The notes: generated by a model from the sequence alone, not told the origin. A stretch of 64,000 nt of DNA from Micromonospora pisi (GCF_003633685.1 NZ_RBKT01000001.1:1488001-1552000), one strand, 5' to 3'. Shown: positions 18,065 to 27,330, numbered from the stretch's first letter. Numbers and translations are program-made.

Positions 18065-19453
18065 GGCACCCTTCCCGTCTGTTTGTGCGACACAGCGAAA
18101 GCATCGAACGCCGATCTCGGTACGGCATCGCCATGCCCGTCTGGACAGGAGCGCCACCCATAAGGTGGCGTTCACTCGACCATCCCGAATGACGTCGCAG
18201 CAATACCGCACCATCGCGAACGAATCGCGCGAGAAAAGCCCGGCAGTGTCGATAGCATCGCTGAGGTCCCGAATTGCCATGCCTGATCGAACAGGAACGA
18301 TGCTAGCGGAGGGTCCAATAGTTGGCAACACTTTCCGCAGCACCAGGAATACGGAGCGCAATCCAGAAGTGGGCCGACCATCCGCCGCTACCGAACGTCA
18401 CACCCATCCATCAACCGCACTCGGAATGCTGCGGGAATTATGGGTAGCGGCGCTCACCAATCACCACCCACCGACCGGGCCTTATCATCCGCGCCGCGGA
18501 CGCGGCCATGGACCCTACTTCACCCAATCGAGGTCGCTGCGGGAATATGTTGGCATCTGTCCACAAAGTCCCTTATTTACTACAAGTAGGAAATACTGGG
18601 CCTGGCCCGCAATCCTCGTCAAGTGCGCTTTCGGTCCACGTACGCGATGATGCAGGGTCCTCTTTGAACCGTTCTTGTTCCGGCAATTGTCCGACATCCC
18701 AGAATTGTCGGCCCGGCGAACACCCCGGTCGGACGGATGGTCTGCACGAGAAACATCTGCATGGCCAGCCGGACGGCCACCGAACAGCCGCCGACCGGCC
18801 ACCCCGGCACAGTGCCGGAACTGCCCCATGACACGACTGACACCTCAGACTCTCCGCGCCACATTCACCCCGAGAGAATCATCCGATCGCCAGGTGGCAC
18901 GGAGCGGTTCCGGAGCGGTTCCCAAGCGGTTCCGGAGCGGTTCCGGAGCGACAGAATGGCTCGGCGGCGAGGGCGGACACCGAAACACGAATGCGCCCGA
19001 AGAACGGCGGGGTCGACCTCGTCCCGCCCATTCCGAGGGTGCACGCCAGGACAGAGGCAGATCCCGCCGAATGACGGGTGCGTGATCGCCCCCAGGGGGC
19101 GGGCGTGACGCAGGCCGTCCTCGGGACGCCCGTACCGGCGCACGCCCTGGCCGCGGTCGGTCTCGCACACCGCCCTCGGGCGCCGCTCGTGGACGGTCTT
19201 CGTGCCGGCGCTCCGGGTCCGGGGCACGAGGCCGCGGCGGCAAGGGCGCCGGCGACCCGACGCACCTCGCGAGGGCGGCACACCTCCCCCACGCCGGGCC
19301 AAGCCGGAGGGCAGACACAGAACGCAATACAGAAGATGCGCCCGACGGTGGACCGATGCGAGCGTGCAGAGGCGAGCGTCTCGACGCGTGGCGACAGTCG
19401 GTCAGCGGCGATGACGACGTGCCCTTCTCTGGGGACGATTTCAGGAGGAACAG
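18065..19453. other. 1.4-kb divergent intergenic region
   Basis: No convincing gene is found between the AraC gene (minus) and the hydroxylase gene (plus). Open frames here lack ribosome sites and domains. It holds an 11-bp tandem repeat array (18901-18950) and a short GC palindrome (cgcccccagggggcg near 19086). The part from 18200 to 18700 is less GC-rich than coding DNA, consistent with promoters in both directions. Decayed genes cannot be excluded. Confidence 0.45.
18901..18950. repeat. 11-bp tandem repeat array (GGAGCGGTTCC)n
   Basis: Units at 18901-18911, 18912-18922, 18923-18933 (first two bases CA) and 18934-18944 are followed by a partial unit to 18950. The unit GGAGCGGTTCC is itself nearly palindromic. 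The 11-bp period is close to one helical turn, so the copies face the same side of the DNA. It lies about 500 bp before the hydroxylase gene. Confidence 0.85.
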
Positions 19454-20635
19454 ATGTCGACCACCACTGTCCCGACCCGCGAACAACTCGTCAGTCGAGC
19501 CTCGGAGTTGGCACCGCTGCTGCGGAAAAACGCAGACGTGGCGGAGACCGACCGGCGCCTGCCCGACGAGACGATCGAGGCACTTGGCCAGGCGGGCTTC
19601 TATCGCATGCGGGTGCCGATCCGCTACGGCGGCTACGAGTGCGACACCCGGACCCTCGTCGAGGTGGCCACCGAGCTGGGTCGCGCCGACGGCTCTGCCG
19701 CGTGGACTGCCTCGGTGTACTGGATTCCGACCTGGATGGCGTGCACGTTCCCGGACGAGGTCCAGGACGAGGTGTTCGCCACCCCCGACGTACGAGTCTG
19801 CGGCACCCTGAGCCCGAGCGCGATGGCCACCCCGGTCGACGGGGGCGTCCTGGTCGACGGCAAGTGGGGATTCATCAGCGGCGGCCCGCACAGCCACTGG
19901 CAGGTGGTGATCGCCGTCCTGGTGGGCTCGGACAGCGAACCGTACCCGATCATGGCCCTGGTCCCGATGTCGGATCTGCTGAAGGTGGACGACTGGCACG
20001 TGGCAGGGCTTCGCGGGACGGGCAGCATCAGCACCGTTGCCAAGAACGTGTTCATCCCGCAACGACGCATCCTTCCACTGCCCGCGGTGTTGCAGGGTCA
20101 GTACGCGTCGGCGTTGAACGCCGAGTCGCCGATCTACCGCTCCCCGCTGCTCCCGGTGGCCTGCGCCTCCTCGGTGGGCACCGCGGTGGGGCTGGCCAAG
20201 GGCGCCCTGGACATCTTCATGAGTCGGCTGCCCAACCGGAAGATCACCTACACCGCGTACGACAGCCAGCGGACGGCACCGCTGACCCACCTACAGGTCG
20301 CGGAGGCGACCATGAAGATCGACGAGGCCGAGTTCCACGCGCACCGGCTCGCGACGCTGGTGGACACCAAGGGCGTGGAGGACGCCGAGTGGAAACTGGA
20401 GGAGCGCGCACAGGCCCGCGCCGACATGGGGGCCGCGTGCCGGCTGGCAAAGGAGGCCGTGGAGATCCTCGCTTCGGCCAGCGGGGGTTCGTCGATCTAC
20501 AACGACGTGCCGATCCAGCGCTTCTTGCGCGACATCCAGGCGGTGAACCTGCACGCGCTGATGCACCCGAACACCAACTTCGAACTGTACGGCCGGATTC
20601 TGTGTGAGCTCGAACCCAACACGCTCTACATCTAG
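19454..20635 (+). CDS. flavin-dependent hydroxylase of acyl-CoA dehydrogenase fold (HsaA/ActVA-ORF5-like)
   Basis: A 393-residue protein starting at ATG 19454, with ggagga nine bases ahead. It has the acyl-CoA dehydrogenase fold: an all-helical N domain (LPDETIEALGQAGFYRMRVP), a middle beta domain (GGVLVDGKWGFISGGPHSHW) and a C-terminal helical bundle. The text ADGSAAWTASVY and the WGFISG motif match the two-component monooxygenases HsaA, NcnH and ActVA-ORF5 better than true dehydrogenases. Such oxygenases use free reduced flavin from a partner; the reductase at 57467 or 33009 could supply it. It begins a coupled three-gene operon with a small ORF and an FAD monooxygenase. It probably hydroxylates an aromatic or polycyclic intermediate. 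An amino-sugar N-oxygenase is a less likely alternative. Confidence 0.78.
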   Translation: MSTTTVPTREQLVSRASELAPLLRKNADVAETDRRLPDETIEALGQAGFYRMRVPIRYGGYECDTRTLVEVATELGRADGSAAWTASVYWIPTWMACTFPDEVQDEVFATPDVRVCGTLSPSAMATPVDGGVLVDGKWGFISGGPHSHWQVVIAVLVGSDSEPYPIMALVPMSDLLKVDDWHVAGLRGTGSISTVAKNVFIPQRRILPLPAVLQGQYASALNAESPIYRSPLLPVACASSVGTAVGLAKGALDIFMSRLPNRKITYTAYDSQRTAPLTHLQVAEATMKIDEAEFHAHRLATLVDTKGVEDAEWKLEERAQARADMGAACRLAKEAVEILASASGGSSIYNDVPIQRFLRDIQAVNLHALMHPNTNFELYGRILCELEPNTLYI

Positions 20636-20648
20636 AAGGGAACGGGGC

Positions 20649-20765
20649 ATGACGTCGCGCAGCACATCGTCCACCACAGAATCCGCCTCGGGCGGTCAGG
20701 CGGCGGTGGCCACCCGCACCCGGCGTGCGGTCATCGCACGGGCACAGCCGAATTCGCGAGGATGA
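20649..20765 (+). CDS. 38-residue small ORF, coupled to the next gene
   Basis: ATG 20649 follows the hydroxylase stop by 13 nt, with AAGGGA seven bases ahead. The frame encodes 38 residues, beginning MTSRSTSSTTESASGGQ and ending in a basic Arg/Ala-rich part. Its stop (20763-20765) overlaps the ATG of the FAD monooxygenase (20762) in an ATGA. The first half is Ser/Thr-rich and the second half is Arg-rich, with no hydrophobic segment. It may be only a coupling leader that lets ribosomes reach the next gene, or a small protein. No homologue is recognised. Confidence 0.5.
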   Translation: MTSRSTSSTTESASGGQAAVATRTRRAVIARAQPNSRG

Positions 20766-22141
20766 CCATGGCCAACAACCGCGCTGTGGTGCTCGGCGGA
20801 AGCATGACCGGACTGCTCGCCGCCCGGATTCTCGCCGAAACCTACGACACCGTGCTGGTGATCGACCGGGACGAGGTGCTGGGGGTACGCGAGAGCCGCC
20901 GCGGAGCGCCGCACACCCGTCACGCACACGGGCTGCATGCCCGCGGTCACCTCACCTTCGAGTCGCTCTTTCCGGGCCTCACCGCCGAGTTGGTCAGCGC
21001 CGGGGTGCCGACCGGCGACCTGGGCGAGATGCGATGGTTCTTCAACGGACGCAAGCTCCAGCCCGCCCGTACCGGACTGATCTCCGTCACCGCGCCCCGG
21101 CCGCTGCTGGAGCACCACGTCCGGACCCGGGTGGCGGCGCTGCCGAACGTCCGCTTCCTGGAACGGCACGACATCCTGAACCTGGTCGCGACGCCCGACC
21201 GGGACCGCGTGGTCGGTGTCCGGGTACAGGCGAACACCGGGAACGCGGCCGAGGAAGTCCTGGACAGTGATCTGATCGTGGACGCGACCGGTCGCGGCTC
21301 ACGCACTCCGGCCTGGCTGGAGGAGCTGGGCTACGACCGGCCGGCAGTGAACCGGGTCAAGGTCGGCATCGCGTACACGACCTGCCACTACCGGACCCGG
21401 CCGGAGTGGTTCGACGGGGTACAGTCGATCAACCCGGTGGCGTCACCCGCTCATCCCCGGGGCGCGTTCTTTGGGCAGGTCGGGCGCGACCTCTGCGTCC
21501 TGTCGCTCACCGGCATCCTCGGCGACTACCCGCCGACCGAGCCGGAGGCGTTCCTGGAGTTCGCCCGGACGCTGTCGGTGCCGGACGTGTACGAGGCGGT
21601 CAAGCACGCCGAACCGCTCGACGTACCCCAGTCGTTCCGGTTTCCGGCGAGCATACGGCGCCGCTACGAGCGGCTCAGAAGGTTCCCCGACGGCCTGCTG
21701 GTCATGGGTGACGCGGTGTGCAGTTTCAATCCCGTGTACGGCCAGGGGATGAGCGTCGCGGCGATCGAGGCCATGACGTTGCGTGACCACCTTCGTGCGG
21801 GGACACCGGATCCGCGGCGCTTCCTGGCGAGCATCGCCCGGATCATCGACGTACCGTGGGACATCTCGGCCGGGGGTGACCTCGATTTTCCCGAGGTGGA
21901 GGGTCCCCGAACCGTCAAGGTCCGGTTCGGCAACGCCTATATCGCGCGCGTGCAGTACGCCGCGACGAAGGACGCCACGGTCGCCGACCGGTACATGCGC
22001 GTGGCCGGTCTCATGGACCCGCCCTCGGCGCTGATGCGGCCAGGAACGGTGGCCAGGGTGCTTCGGCACGCTCCGCGCCGGCCCGCGCCGGCGCCGTCGT
22101 GGCTCGCCGACGAGCCGGCACCCGAGGCGGCCCAGACCTGA
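20762..22141 (+). CDS. FAD-dependent monooxygenase
   Basis: A 459-residue class A flavoprotein. The FAD Rossmann motif reads VVLGGSMTGLLAARIL, an unusual Ser-containing variant of GxGxxG. A DG-type segment appears as SDLIVDATGRGSRTPAW. The second FAD motif is LLVMGDAVCSFNPVYGQGMSVAAIEA (GD plus the following helix). The WxWxIP motif of flavin halogenases is absent, so hydroxylation or epoxidation is more likely than chlorination. Start ATG 20762 overlaps the small ORF stop; ATG 20768 is also possible. It is the last gene of the hydroxylase operon and ends before a perfect 32-bp palindrome. The substrate is inferred to be a cluster intermediate. Confidence 0.8.
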   Translation: MTMANNRAVVLGGSMTGLLAARILAETYDTVLVIDRDEVLGVRESRRGAPHTRHAHGLHARGHLTFESLFPGLTAELVSAGVPTGDLGEMRWFFNGRKLQPARTGLISVTAPRPLLEHHVRTRVAALPNVRFLERHDILNLVATPDRDRVVGVRVQANTGNAAEEVLDSDLIVDATGRGSRTPAWLEELGYDRPAVNRVKVGIAYTTCHYRTRPEWFDGVQSINPVASPAHPRGAFFGQVGRDLCVLSLTGILGDYPPTEPEAFLEFARTLSVPDVYEAVKHAEPLDVPQSFRFPASIRRRYERLRRFPDGLLVMGDAVCSFNPVYGQGMSVAAIEAMTLRDHLRAGTPDPRRFLASIARIIDVPWDISAGGDLDFPEVEGPRTVKVRFGNAYIARVQYAATKDATVADRYMRVAGLMDPPSALMRPGTVARVLRHAPRRPAPAPSWLADEPAPEAAQT

Positions 22142-22158
22142 GTCCAGTCGTTTCCACC

Positions 22159-22190
22159 TGGGATGTGCCGGGGCGCCCCGGCACATCCCA
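22159..22190. terminator. perfect 32-bp palindrome, bidirectional terminator
   Basis: Bases 22159-22174 (tgggatgtgccggggc) are exactly complementary to 22175-22190. It lies between two convergent genes, 18 nt after the FAD monooxygenase stop and 4 nt from the end of the minus-strand gene at 22194, so it probably ends both transcripts. Confidence 0.75.
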
Positions 22191-22193
22191 CCG

Positions 22194-22643
22194 TCAGCGA
22201 CCGTCCGGCAGCCTGGTGAAACTCAGGTCCATCCAGTGGCACCAGTCCGAGCCGTCGTCCAGGCGTTCCCACCGGGCAGCCATCCTCTCGCCCCCTTCGC
22301 CGATGGTGAGCGTCGTGCGGATCGACTCGTTCGCGAAGGTCCACACGCCGTCCTCGTCGACCTTCGCCCGCATCGTCGTGAAGGCGCCGTCGGCGTCGAA
22401 CGACCGCATGGCATAAGTGCCGTCGGCCGGGTCGTGGTCCCCGATCAGCTCGATCACCCGCACCCGGCTCTCGCCCAGCAGCACGTCGGCATGGTGCACC
22501 AGAAATCCCCCGCCAAGCCACTCGTAGACATCGGTCCCGGAAATCGTGACACCCGGGTCCGACGGGCCAGGAATGGTACGTCCACTCGTCTGCCATCTTC
22601 CGACCAACGGTTCCAGCGGTTTGAGTTCAGGGTTGTCCACCAT
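22194..22643 (-). CDS. DUF1579-like lipocalin-fold protein
   Basis: A 149-residue protein of eight to ten short beta strands. It begins with LEPLVGRWQTSGRTIPG, followed by YEWLGGGFLVHHADV and YAMRSFDADGAFTTMRAKVDEDGVWTF. This is the layout of DUF1579 and related lipocalin-like small proteins, in which GxW near the N terminus marks the first strand. ATG 22643 has a GAGGAAG site. It is a lone gene, convergent with the FAD monooxygenase and divergent from the epoxide hydrolase. Such barrels can bind small hydrophobic ligands; a sequestering role in the cluster is possible but only inferred. Confidence 0.7.
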   Translation of the reverse strand: MVDNPELKPLEPLVGRWQTSGRTIPGPSDPGVTISGTDVYEWLGGGFLVHHADVLLGESRVRVIELIGDHDPADGTYAMRSFDADGAFTTMRAKVDEDGVWTFANESIRTTLTIGEGGERMAARWERLDDGSDWCHWMDLSFTRLPDGR

Positions 22644-22828
22644 GATTAAGCATCTTCCTCTTCGGAGCCGAATACCTCGCCAGACTACAGAATCATCGCC
22701 GCATTTTCCCGGCTACCGCACTTCCACGCACTAATGAGGACAGCAAGCAGGAAGTAGACGAAAGGCGGTAACGGAGCCCACGATCATCTCGTCATTCGAT
22801 CCGAACCGCGAGCAGCGAGGGGCAAACC

Positions 22829-23983
22829 ATGGAGCCGTTCCGCGTCGACATCCCCCAGGCCGACCTAGATGAGCTGCACAGCCGGCTGGCCGCCACCCGC
22901 TGGCCGGACGACATGCCCGGCGTCGGCTGGGACCGCGGCGTGCCGCTGGCCTATCTCCGGGAGCTGGTGGACCACTGGCGTACGAAGTACGACTGGCGGG
23001 CCGCGGAAGCGCGACTGAATCAGTACCCGCAATTCGTCACCGAGATCGACGGCGCCCGGGTGCACCTCCTCCACGTCCGGTCGCCGAAGCCGGACGCGCC
23101 GGCTCTGCTCCTCACCCACGGTTGGCCCGGTTCGATCGCGGAATTCCTCGACGTGATCGGCCCGCTGACCGATCCGGTCGCGCACGGTGGATCCGCGGAG
23201 GACGCGTTCCACCTGGTGATCCCGTCGCTTCCCGGGCACGGTTTCTCGGGGCCCGTCGGCGCGACCGGCTGGGACTACACCCGGATCGCTCGGGCCTGGG
23301 CGGAGCTGATGGAGCGGCTGGGCTACGACACCTACCTGGCCCAGGGCGGCGACCATGGTGCGTACATCTCCCTCGAACTCGGTCGGCTGTTCCCACAGCG
23401 GGTCCTCGGCGTCCACCTCAACATGCTGCTCACCGTCCCCAGCGGGGACCCCCGGGAAATGGAGCGGCTGAGCGAGGACGACCTGGCCCGGCTCGGCAAG
23501 CTGGCGCTGTTCGACGCCGAACTGTCGGGCTACATGAAGGTGCAGTCGACCCGTCCCCAGACGATCGGTTACGCCCTCACCGACTCGCCGGTCGGCCAGT
23601 TGGCCTGGATCGTGGAGAAGTTCCGGGAGTGGACCGACTCGGCGGACATCCCGGAGGACGCCGTCGACCGGGACCTGATGCTCACCAACGTGATGATCTA
23701 TTGGCTCACCGCCACCGCGGCCTCCTCCGCGCACCTCTTCTACGAGGCCCGGAGTTACATGCGAGCCGTCTTCACGCCCGGCACGGTGCCCGATCCGATC
23801 GCGGTCCCGATCGGTGTGGCGGTGTTCCAGCCGGACTTCGCACCGATTCGGGCCTTCGCCGAGCGCGACTATCCGACCATCAGCCACTGGACCGAGTTCG
23901 AGCGGGGCGGTCACTTCGCCACCATGGAGCAGCCATCGCTGATCGTGGAGGACGTCCGGGCCTTCGCCCGAACCCTGCGGTGA
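22829..23983 (+). CDS. epoxide hydrolase, alpha/beta hydrolase fold (SgcF/NcsF-like)
   Basis: A 384-residue epoxide hydrolase of the microsomal (EPHX1) branch. The N-terminal EHN region starts [17 protein letters not shown] and includes [14 protein letters not shown]. The oxyanion motif is THGWPGS and the nucleophile is Asp175 in GGDHGAY. The catalytic His is His362 in [12 protein letters not shown]. All key positions are intact, and the length is normal for the family. Nine-membered enediyne clusters carry such enzymes (SgcF, NcsF2), which open the epoxide of the enediyne core to a vicinal diol. It is transcribed alone from a GTGCC/GAGGGG-type site at ATG 22829. Assignment to the enediyne core step is by context and family. 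Confidence 0.88.
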   Translation: MEPFRVDIPQADLDELHSRLAATRWPDDMPGVGWDRGVPLAYLRELVDHWRTKYDWRAAEARLNQYPQFVTEIDGARVHLLHVRSPKPDAPALLLTHGWPGSIAEFLDVIGPLTDPVAHGGSAEDAFHLVIPSLPGHGFSGPVGATGWDYTRIARAWAELMERLGYDTYLAQGGDHGAYISLELGRLFPQRVLGVHLNMLLTVPSGDPREMERLSEDDLARLGKLALFDAELSGYMKVQSTRPQTIGYALTDSPVGQLAWIVEKFREWTDSADIPEDAVDRDLMLTNVMIYWLTATAASSAHLFYEARSYMRAVFTPGTVPDPIAVPIGVAVFQPDFAPIRAFAERDYPTISHWTEFERGGHFATMEQPSLIVEDVRAFARTLR

Positions 23984-23999
23984 GCCCATCGAGCGGACA

Positions 24000-24038
24000 G
24001 GTGATCGCGTCCCGGCCCGGGGCCGGGACGCGATCACC
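24000..24038. terminator. 19-bp stem bidirectional terminator
   Basis: ggtgatcgcgtcccggccc (24000-24018) pairs exactly with gggccgggacgcgatcacc (24020-24038). It lies between the convergent epoxide hydrolase and N-methyltransferase genes and covers the stop codon of the latter. Confidence 0.75.
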
Positions 24039-24744
24039 CTGCCTGGGCCACGAACAGGCCGCGGCCGGACTGGACATCGGGCAGGTAGTCGGCAGCGCAG
24101 CCGGCACGGCGGAAGGCATCCAGATACTGATCACGCGACCACAGCCCGAAGTCCTGGACCTCCGAGAAGTGCTGGATGCCGTCCCGTTGCGCCACGACAT
24201 AGTGGCTTTCGATGCGCGCCGCGCACTCAAGCCGCTCGGTGCGCGACACCCGGGAGATCGTGCGGCTCTGTCCCCTGATGATGTCGGCCGCGATGTGGCC
24301 GTCGAGGAAGTTCTCCGGGAAGTACCACGGTTCGACGATCAACACGCCGCCCGGACGCAGGTGCCCCACCATCCGGGCGACGGCAGCACCCATCGCCTCG
24401 GCCGAGGGCAGGTACGCCACGGCGGTGGACAGTGAGATCACCGCGTCGAAGCGCCGTCCGAGATCAAATCGGCACATGTCCGCCACGTGCACGCCGACTC
24501 CTGGAAGCTTCGCCCGTGCGACCGACACCATCGCGGCCGACAGGTCGACCCCCTCGACGTGGCCGATCAGCCCACGTAGCCACCGGAGATGTTCACCCGT
24601 ACCACAACCGACGTCGAGCAGGGAGTCGGCATGCGGGCGGCGTGCTCGGACCAGCCCCGCGACCAGCTTCGCCTCGGCCGCGAAATCCTGCCCACGTGCG
24701 CCGTACACCAGGTCGTACACGTCGGCGAGTTCGGTACCGAACAC
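24034..24744 (-). CDS. sugar N-methyltransferase, DesVI/TylM1/SgcA5-like
   Basis: A 236-residue SAM-dependent methyltransferase. Start GTG 24744 has an excellent GGAGGAAA site and gives FGTELADVYDLVYGARGQDF, the usual opening of TDP-amino-sugar N-methyltransferases. Motif I is LLDVGCGTGEHLRWL, followed by GVDLSAAMVSVAR. Later segments FDAVISLSTAVAYL and GGVLIVEPWYFPENFLDG agree with DesVI and TylM1, which dimethylate a 3- or 4-amino group of a TDP-sugar. The family length is about 237 residues. It closes the operon of secreted proteins, glycosyltransferase and aminotransferase. Two methyl transfers to the nitrogen are the likely reaction, as for SgcA5 in C-1027. Confidence 0.87.
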   Translation of the reverse strand: MFGTELADVYDLVYGARGQDFAAEAKLVAGLVRARRPHADSLLDVGCGTGEHLRWLRGLIGHVEGVDLSAAMVSVARAKLPGVGVHVADMCRFDLGRRFDAVISLSTAVAYLPSAEAMGAAVARMVGHLRPGGVLIVEPWYFPENFLDGHIAADIIRGQSRTISRVSRTERLECAARIESHYVVAQRDGIQHFSEVQDFGLWSRDQYLDAFRRAGCAADYLPDVQSGRGLFVAQAG

Positions 24745-24806
24745 GGCTTTCCTCCGGTTGACGGCTCGGGGGCGGACCGGCCGGTTCACACCGGCCACGG
24801 ATGGTC

Positions 24807-25970
24807 TCAGGTCCTCGGCAGTGCGCCGAGCCGGCCCTCGACTGCCCTGCGTACCTCCTTGGCCACCCTGTGCACCTCGGCGTCCGACAGGCGTTGGTGG
24901 AGTGGAAGCAGCAGCGTTGTCCGGGTCGCCTCGTCGGTGCCGGGCAGTTCCCCGACCCCTCGGAAGATCGGGACGTGGTGCAACGGGGCGTACCGGAAGG
25001 TGGTGTAGATGCCTCTGCCCAGCAGGTTCTCCGCCACCTGGTCGCGCACCTCCGCCGGCATCTGCACCCAGTAGAAGTAGTACGAGGTGGCGTGCCCGGT
25101 GGGGATCGGCGGGGGAAGCCGGATGCCCTCGACGTCCCGCAGAAGCCCGTCGTAGGTCTCCGCGATCTCGCGGCGGCGACGGACGAACTCGGGCAGACGG
25201 CGTAGCTGGACGCTGCCGATCGCAGCGGTCATGTCGTTCCCGATCAGACGTCTGCCGGTCTCCTCGACGTGCAGGTCCCACCAACGGCTGGCGACCCTGG
25301 CCGCGGTGGTAAAGGAACTGCGGTCCTCCAGCCCGTGGTAGGCCAGCCGGTTCGCCCGCCGGGCCACCGAGGGGTCACGGACGAACAGCATCCCCCCGTC
25401 ACCGGTGGTGATGATCTTCCGGGAGTCGAAGCTCCACACGGCCATGTCGCCGAACGAGCCACAGCGCTGGCCGTCGACGGCGGAAGCCGGCGCGCACGCC
25501 GCGTCCTCGATCAGCGGCAGGCCGCGCTGGCGACACAACGCGGCGATCTCGGCGATCTCCCCTGGATACCCCCCGTAGTGCAGCACCATCACCGCCTTGG
25601 TACGGGGACTCAGCACCCGCTCGACGTCGGCCACGCCCGGATTCAACGTGTGCGGGTCGACGTCGCAGAACACCGGCCTGGCCCCGGCCGCCAGCACCGA
25701 GTTCGCATTGGCGACGAAGCCCTGCGACGGGAGCACCACCTCGTCCCCCGGGCCCAGCCCGAGCAGCTCGACGGCCAGGAACAGACCCGAGGTCGCCGAG
25801 TTGATGAAGATCATGTTCTCGGCCGGCACCCCGATGTGGGCCGCGAACTGCGCCTGGAAGTCCTCCGCCCGTGACCCGTAGCCGACCCACCCGCTCGCGA
25901 AGACCTCGGCGATGGCCGCCAGCTCCTCCTCGCCGAGCGAGGGCTGAAAGACATTGATCACGTCGCTCAC
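24807..25970 (-). CDS. PLP-dependent sugar aminotransferase, DegT/DnrJ/EryC1 family
   Basis: A 387-residue fold-type I aminotransferase. The PLP lysine is Lys185 in SFDSRKIITTGDGGM. Other family segments are INVFQPSLGEEELAAI, SATSGLFLAVELLGLGPGDEVVLPS and LPLIEDAACAPAS (Asp pairing the pyridine nitrogen). GTG 25970 overlaps the glycosyltransferase stop in a GTGA, so translation is coupled. The open frame continues far upstream but is a shadow of the glycosyltransferase. It would add an amino group to a TDP-keto-sugar, feeding the N-methyltransferase downstream. The match in pathway logic is to SgcA4 of C-1027. The position aminated (C3 or C4) is not read from the sequence. Confidence 0.87.
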   Translation of the reverse strand: MSDVINVFQPSLGEEELAAIAEVFASGWVGYGSRAEDFQAQFAAHIGVPAENMIFINSATSGLFLAVELLGLGPGDEVVLPSQGFVANANSVLAAGARPVFCDVDPHTLNPGVADVERVLSPRTKAVMVLHYGGYPGEIAEIAALCRQRGLPLIEDAACAPASAVDGQRCGSFGDMAVWSFDSRKIITTGDGGMLFVRDPSVARRANRLAYHGLEDRSSFTTAARVASRWWDLHVEETGRRLIGNDMTAAIGSVQLRRLPEFVRRRREIAETYDGLLRDVEGIRLPPPIPTGHATSYYFYWVQMPAEVRDQVAENLLGRGIYTTFRYAPLHHVPIFRGVGELPGTDEATRTTLLLPLHQRLSDAEVHRVAKEVRRAVEGRLGALPRT

Positions 25971-27307
25971 CGGCCGTGGTGGCGTGCGGTCAGGGCCTCG
26001 AGGATCGCGACCACCGCACTCGGGCTCGGAGCCGCCAGATAGTCGGCGTGCAGGCTGGCCGCACCGTCCCGGAACGTCTGCTCCGTCAGCACCCGGGTGA
26101 TCTGCTCCCGGATCGCCTCGGTCGACGGCCGCCCGATGTCGAGCACCAGCCCCGCCTGCCGGCCGGTCACGTGCCGTACGGTCACGGGAGAGGCGGCATG
26201 CTTCGTCGCACCCATGCCGTCGCCCTCGGCGACAGCGTTCACCCCCGCCTCCGGCGAGTCGGTGACCAACTGGGGGATGCCCGCCGTCGCCGCCGCAGCG
26301 AAGCTGGCGAACCCGCCGTGGTGGATCAGCGCCTGACAGGTCGGCACCAGCTGGTTGAGCGGCAGGTAGTCGACCGTACGCACGTTGTCGGGAACGGTGG
26401 TGACGTCGGCCAGTTGCTTCTGGTTCAACGTCGCCACCACCTCGATGTCCAGATCGGACACGGCGGACAGCAGCGCGGGGATGTGACCCCACCCGCCCTC
26501 GAGGTACTTCCGCCAGGACAGGCCGAGCGAAATGCCGATCCGGGGGCGGTCCGGCACCGGATAGAGCCAGTCCGGCATGGGAGTCTGCCCGGAGTACGGG
26601 ATCCAGCGCACCGACTCGACCGGGGTGTCGACCGGCAGCCGCATCGCCTCCGGCAACGGCGTGACCGTCCACTGCCCGCGCAGCAGTTCCCGGTCGACCT
26701 CGACGCCGTACCGTTCGGCGACCGGGGCGATCGTCTCCAGCATCGGATTGTGGCATCCGTTCGCGTCGAGCTGATCGCCACGCTTCTCCATCAGGTCGAT
26801 GGAGTAGACCCAGTAGTCGGGTGCGGTGATGAAGCGGGCCTGGGCCGCGCCGCACGCCCGCGCGGCCACGGCGGCGCCGGGGAAGCACGGGTCCCACAAC
26901 ACCAGGTCGGGTCGCCAGGACCGGGCGAACGCGACCAGCGCGTCCATGACCATCTGCGGTTCGGACGGCGAGGCGCCGTACGGGTGGAAGTCCCACACCG
27001 CCGGGAGCATGAACTGGCTGAAGGAGTCCCACGCCTCCTGCTCGTCAGCGGTGATGCCCAGCGCCTTGGTGGCTTTCGCGACCTTCTCCCGCTCGGAAAC
27101 GTATGCCCGACCGGGCCCCATGGGGACCGGCATTTTCTCCCGGTCCCCCAGCGGTACGGCGGTCAGGCCGACGGCGGCCGTGGCCTCCGCGATGTCCGGG
27201 TGAGCCGGTACGCAGACCTCGTGTCCGGCAGCTTGCAGCGCCCAGGCGAGCGGGACGATCGGGTACAGGTGGGAAGGGTTCGGCCAGATCGGCAACATGA
27301 CTCTCAT
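25967..27307 (-). CDS. glycosyltransferase, MGT/EryCIII-like (SgcA6-type)
   Basis: A 446-residue GT-B glycosyltransferase of family GT1. It begins MRVMLPIWPNPSHLYPIVPL, the usual acceptor-binding opening with a catalytic-type His in NPSHLY. The donor-binding half has GISLGLSW and NVRTVDYLPLNQLVPTCQALIHHGGFASF, the conserved nucleotide-sugar loop. The family resembles EryCIII, DesVII and the enediyne transferases. No DesVIII-type helper protein is seen nearby. It lies 23 nt after the small secreted-protein gene and overlaps the aminotransferase start. It should attach the amino sugar made by the neighbouring genes to the enediyne core. Confidence 0.87.
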   Translation of the reverse strand: MRVMLPIWPNPSHLYPIVPLAWALQAAGHEVCVPAHPDIAEATAAVGLTAVPLGDREKMPVPMGPGRAYVSEREKVAKATKALGITADEQEAWDSFSQFMLPAVWDFHPYGASPSEPQMVMDALVAFARSWRPDLVLWDPCFPGAAVAARACGAAQARFITAPDYWVYSIDLMEKRGDQLDANGCHNPMLETIAPVAERYGVEVDRELLRGQWTVTPLPEAMRLPVDTPVESVRWIPYSGQTPMPDWLYPVPDRPRIGISLGLSWRKYLEGGWGHIPALLSAVSDLDIEVVATLNQKQLADVTTVPDNVRTVDYLPLNQLVPTCQALIHHGGFASFAAAATAGIPQLVTDSPEAGVNAVAEGDGMGATKHAASPVTVRHVTGRQAGLVLDIGRPSTEAIREQITRVLTEQTFRDGAASLHADYLAAPSPSAVVAILEALTARHHGR

Positions 27308-27330
27308 CGTGATCTCCTAGCTGTGGTCGG

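Noticed and set aside
19454-20635. Amino-sugar nitrososynthase (DnmZ/KijD3 type)
   Set aside because: The text around ADGSAAWTASVY and the WGFISG motif is closer to HsaA/ActVA-ORF5 hydroxylases; kept only as an alternative.
20762-22141. Flavin-dependent halogenase
   Set aside because: The WxWxIP motif and the usual GxGxxG form are missing; a monooxygenase fits better.
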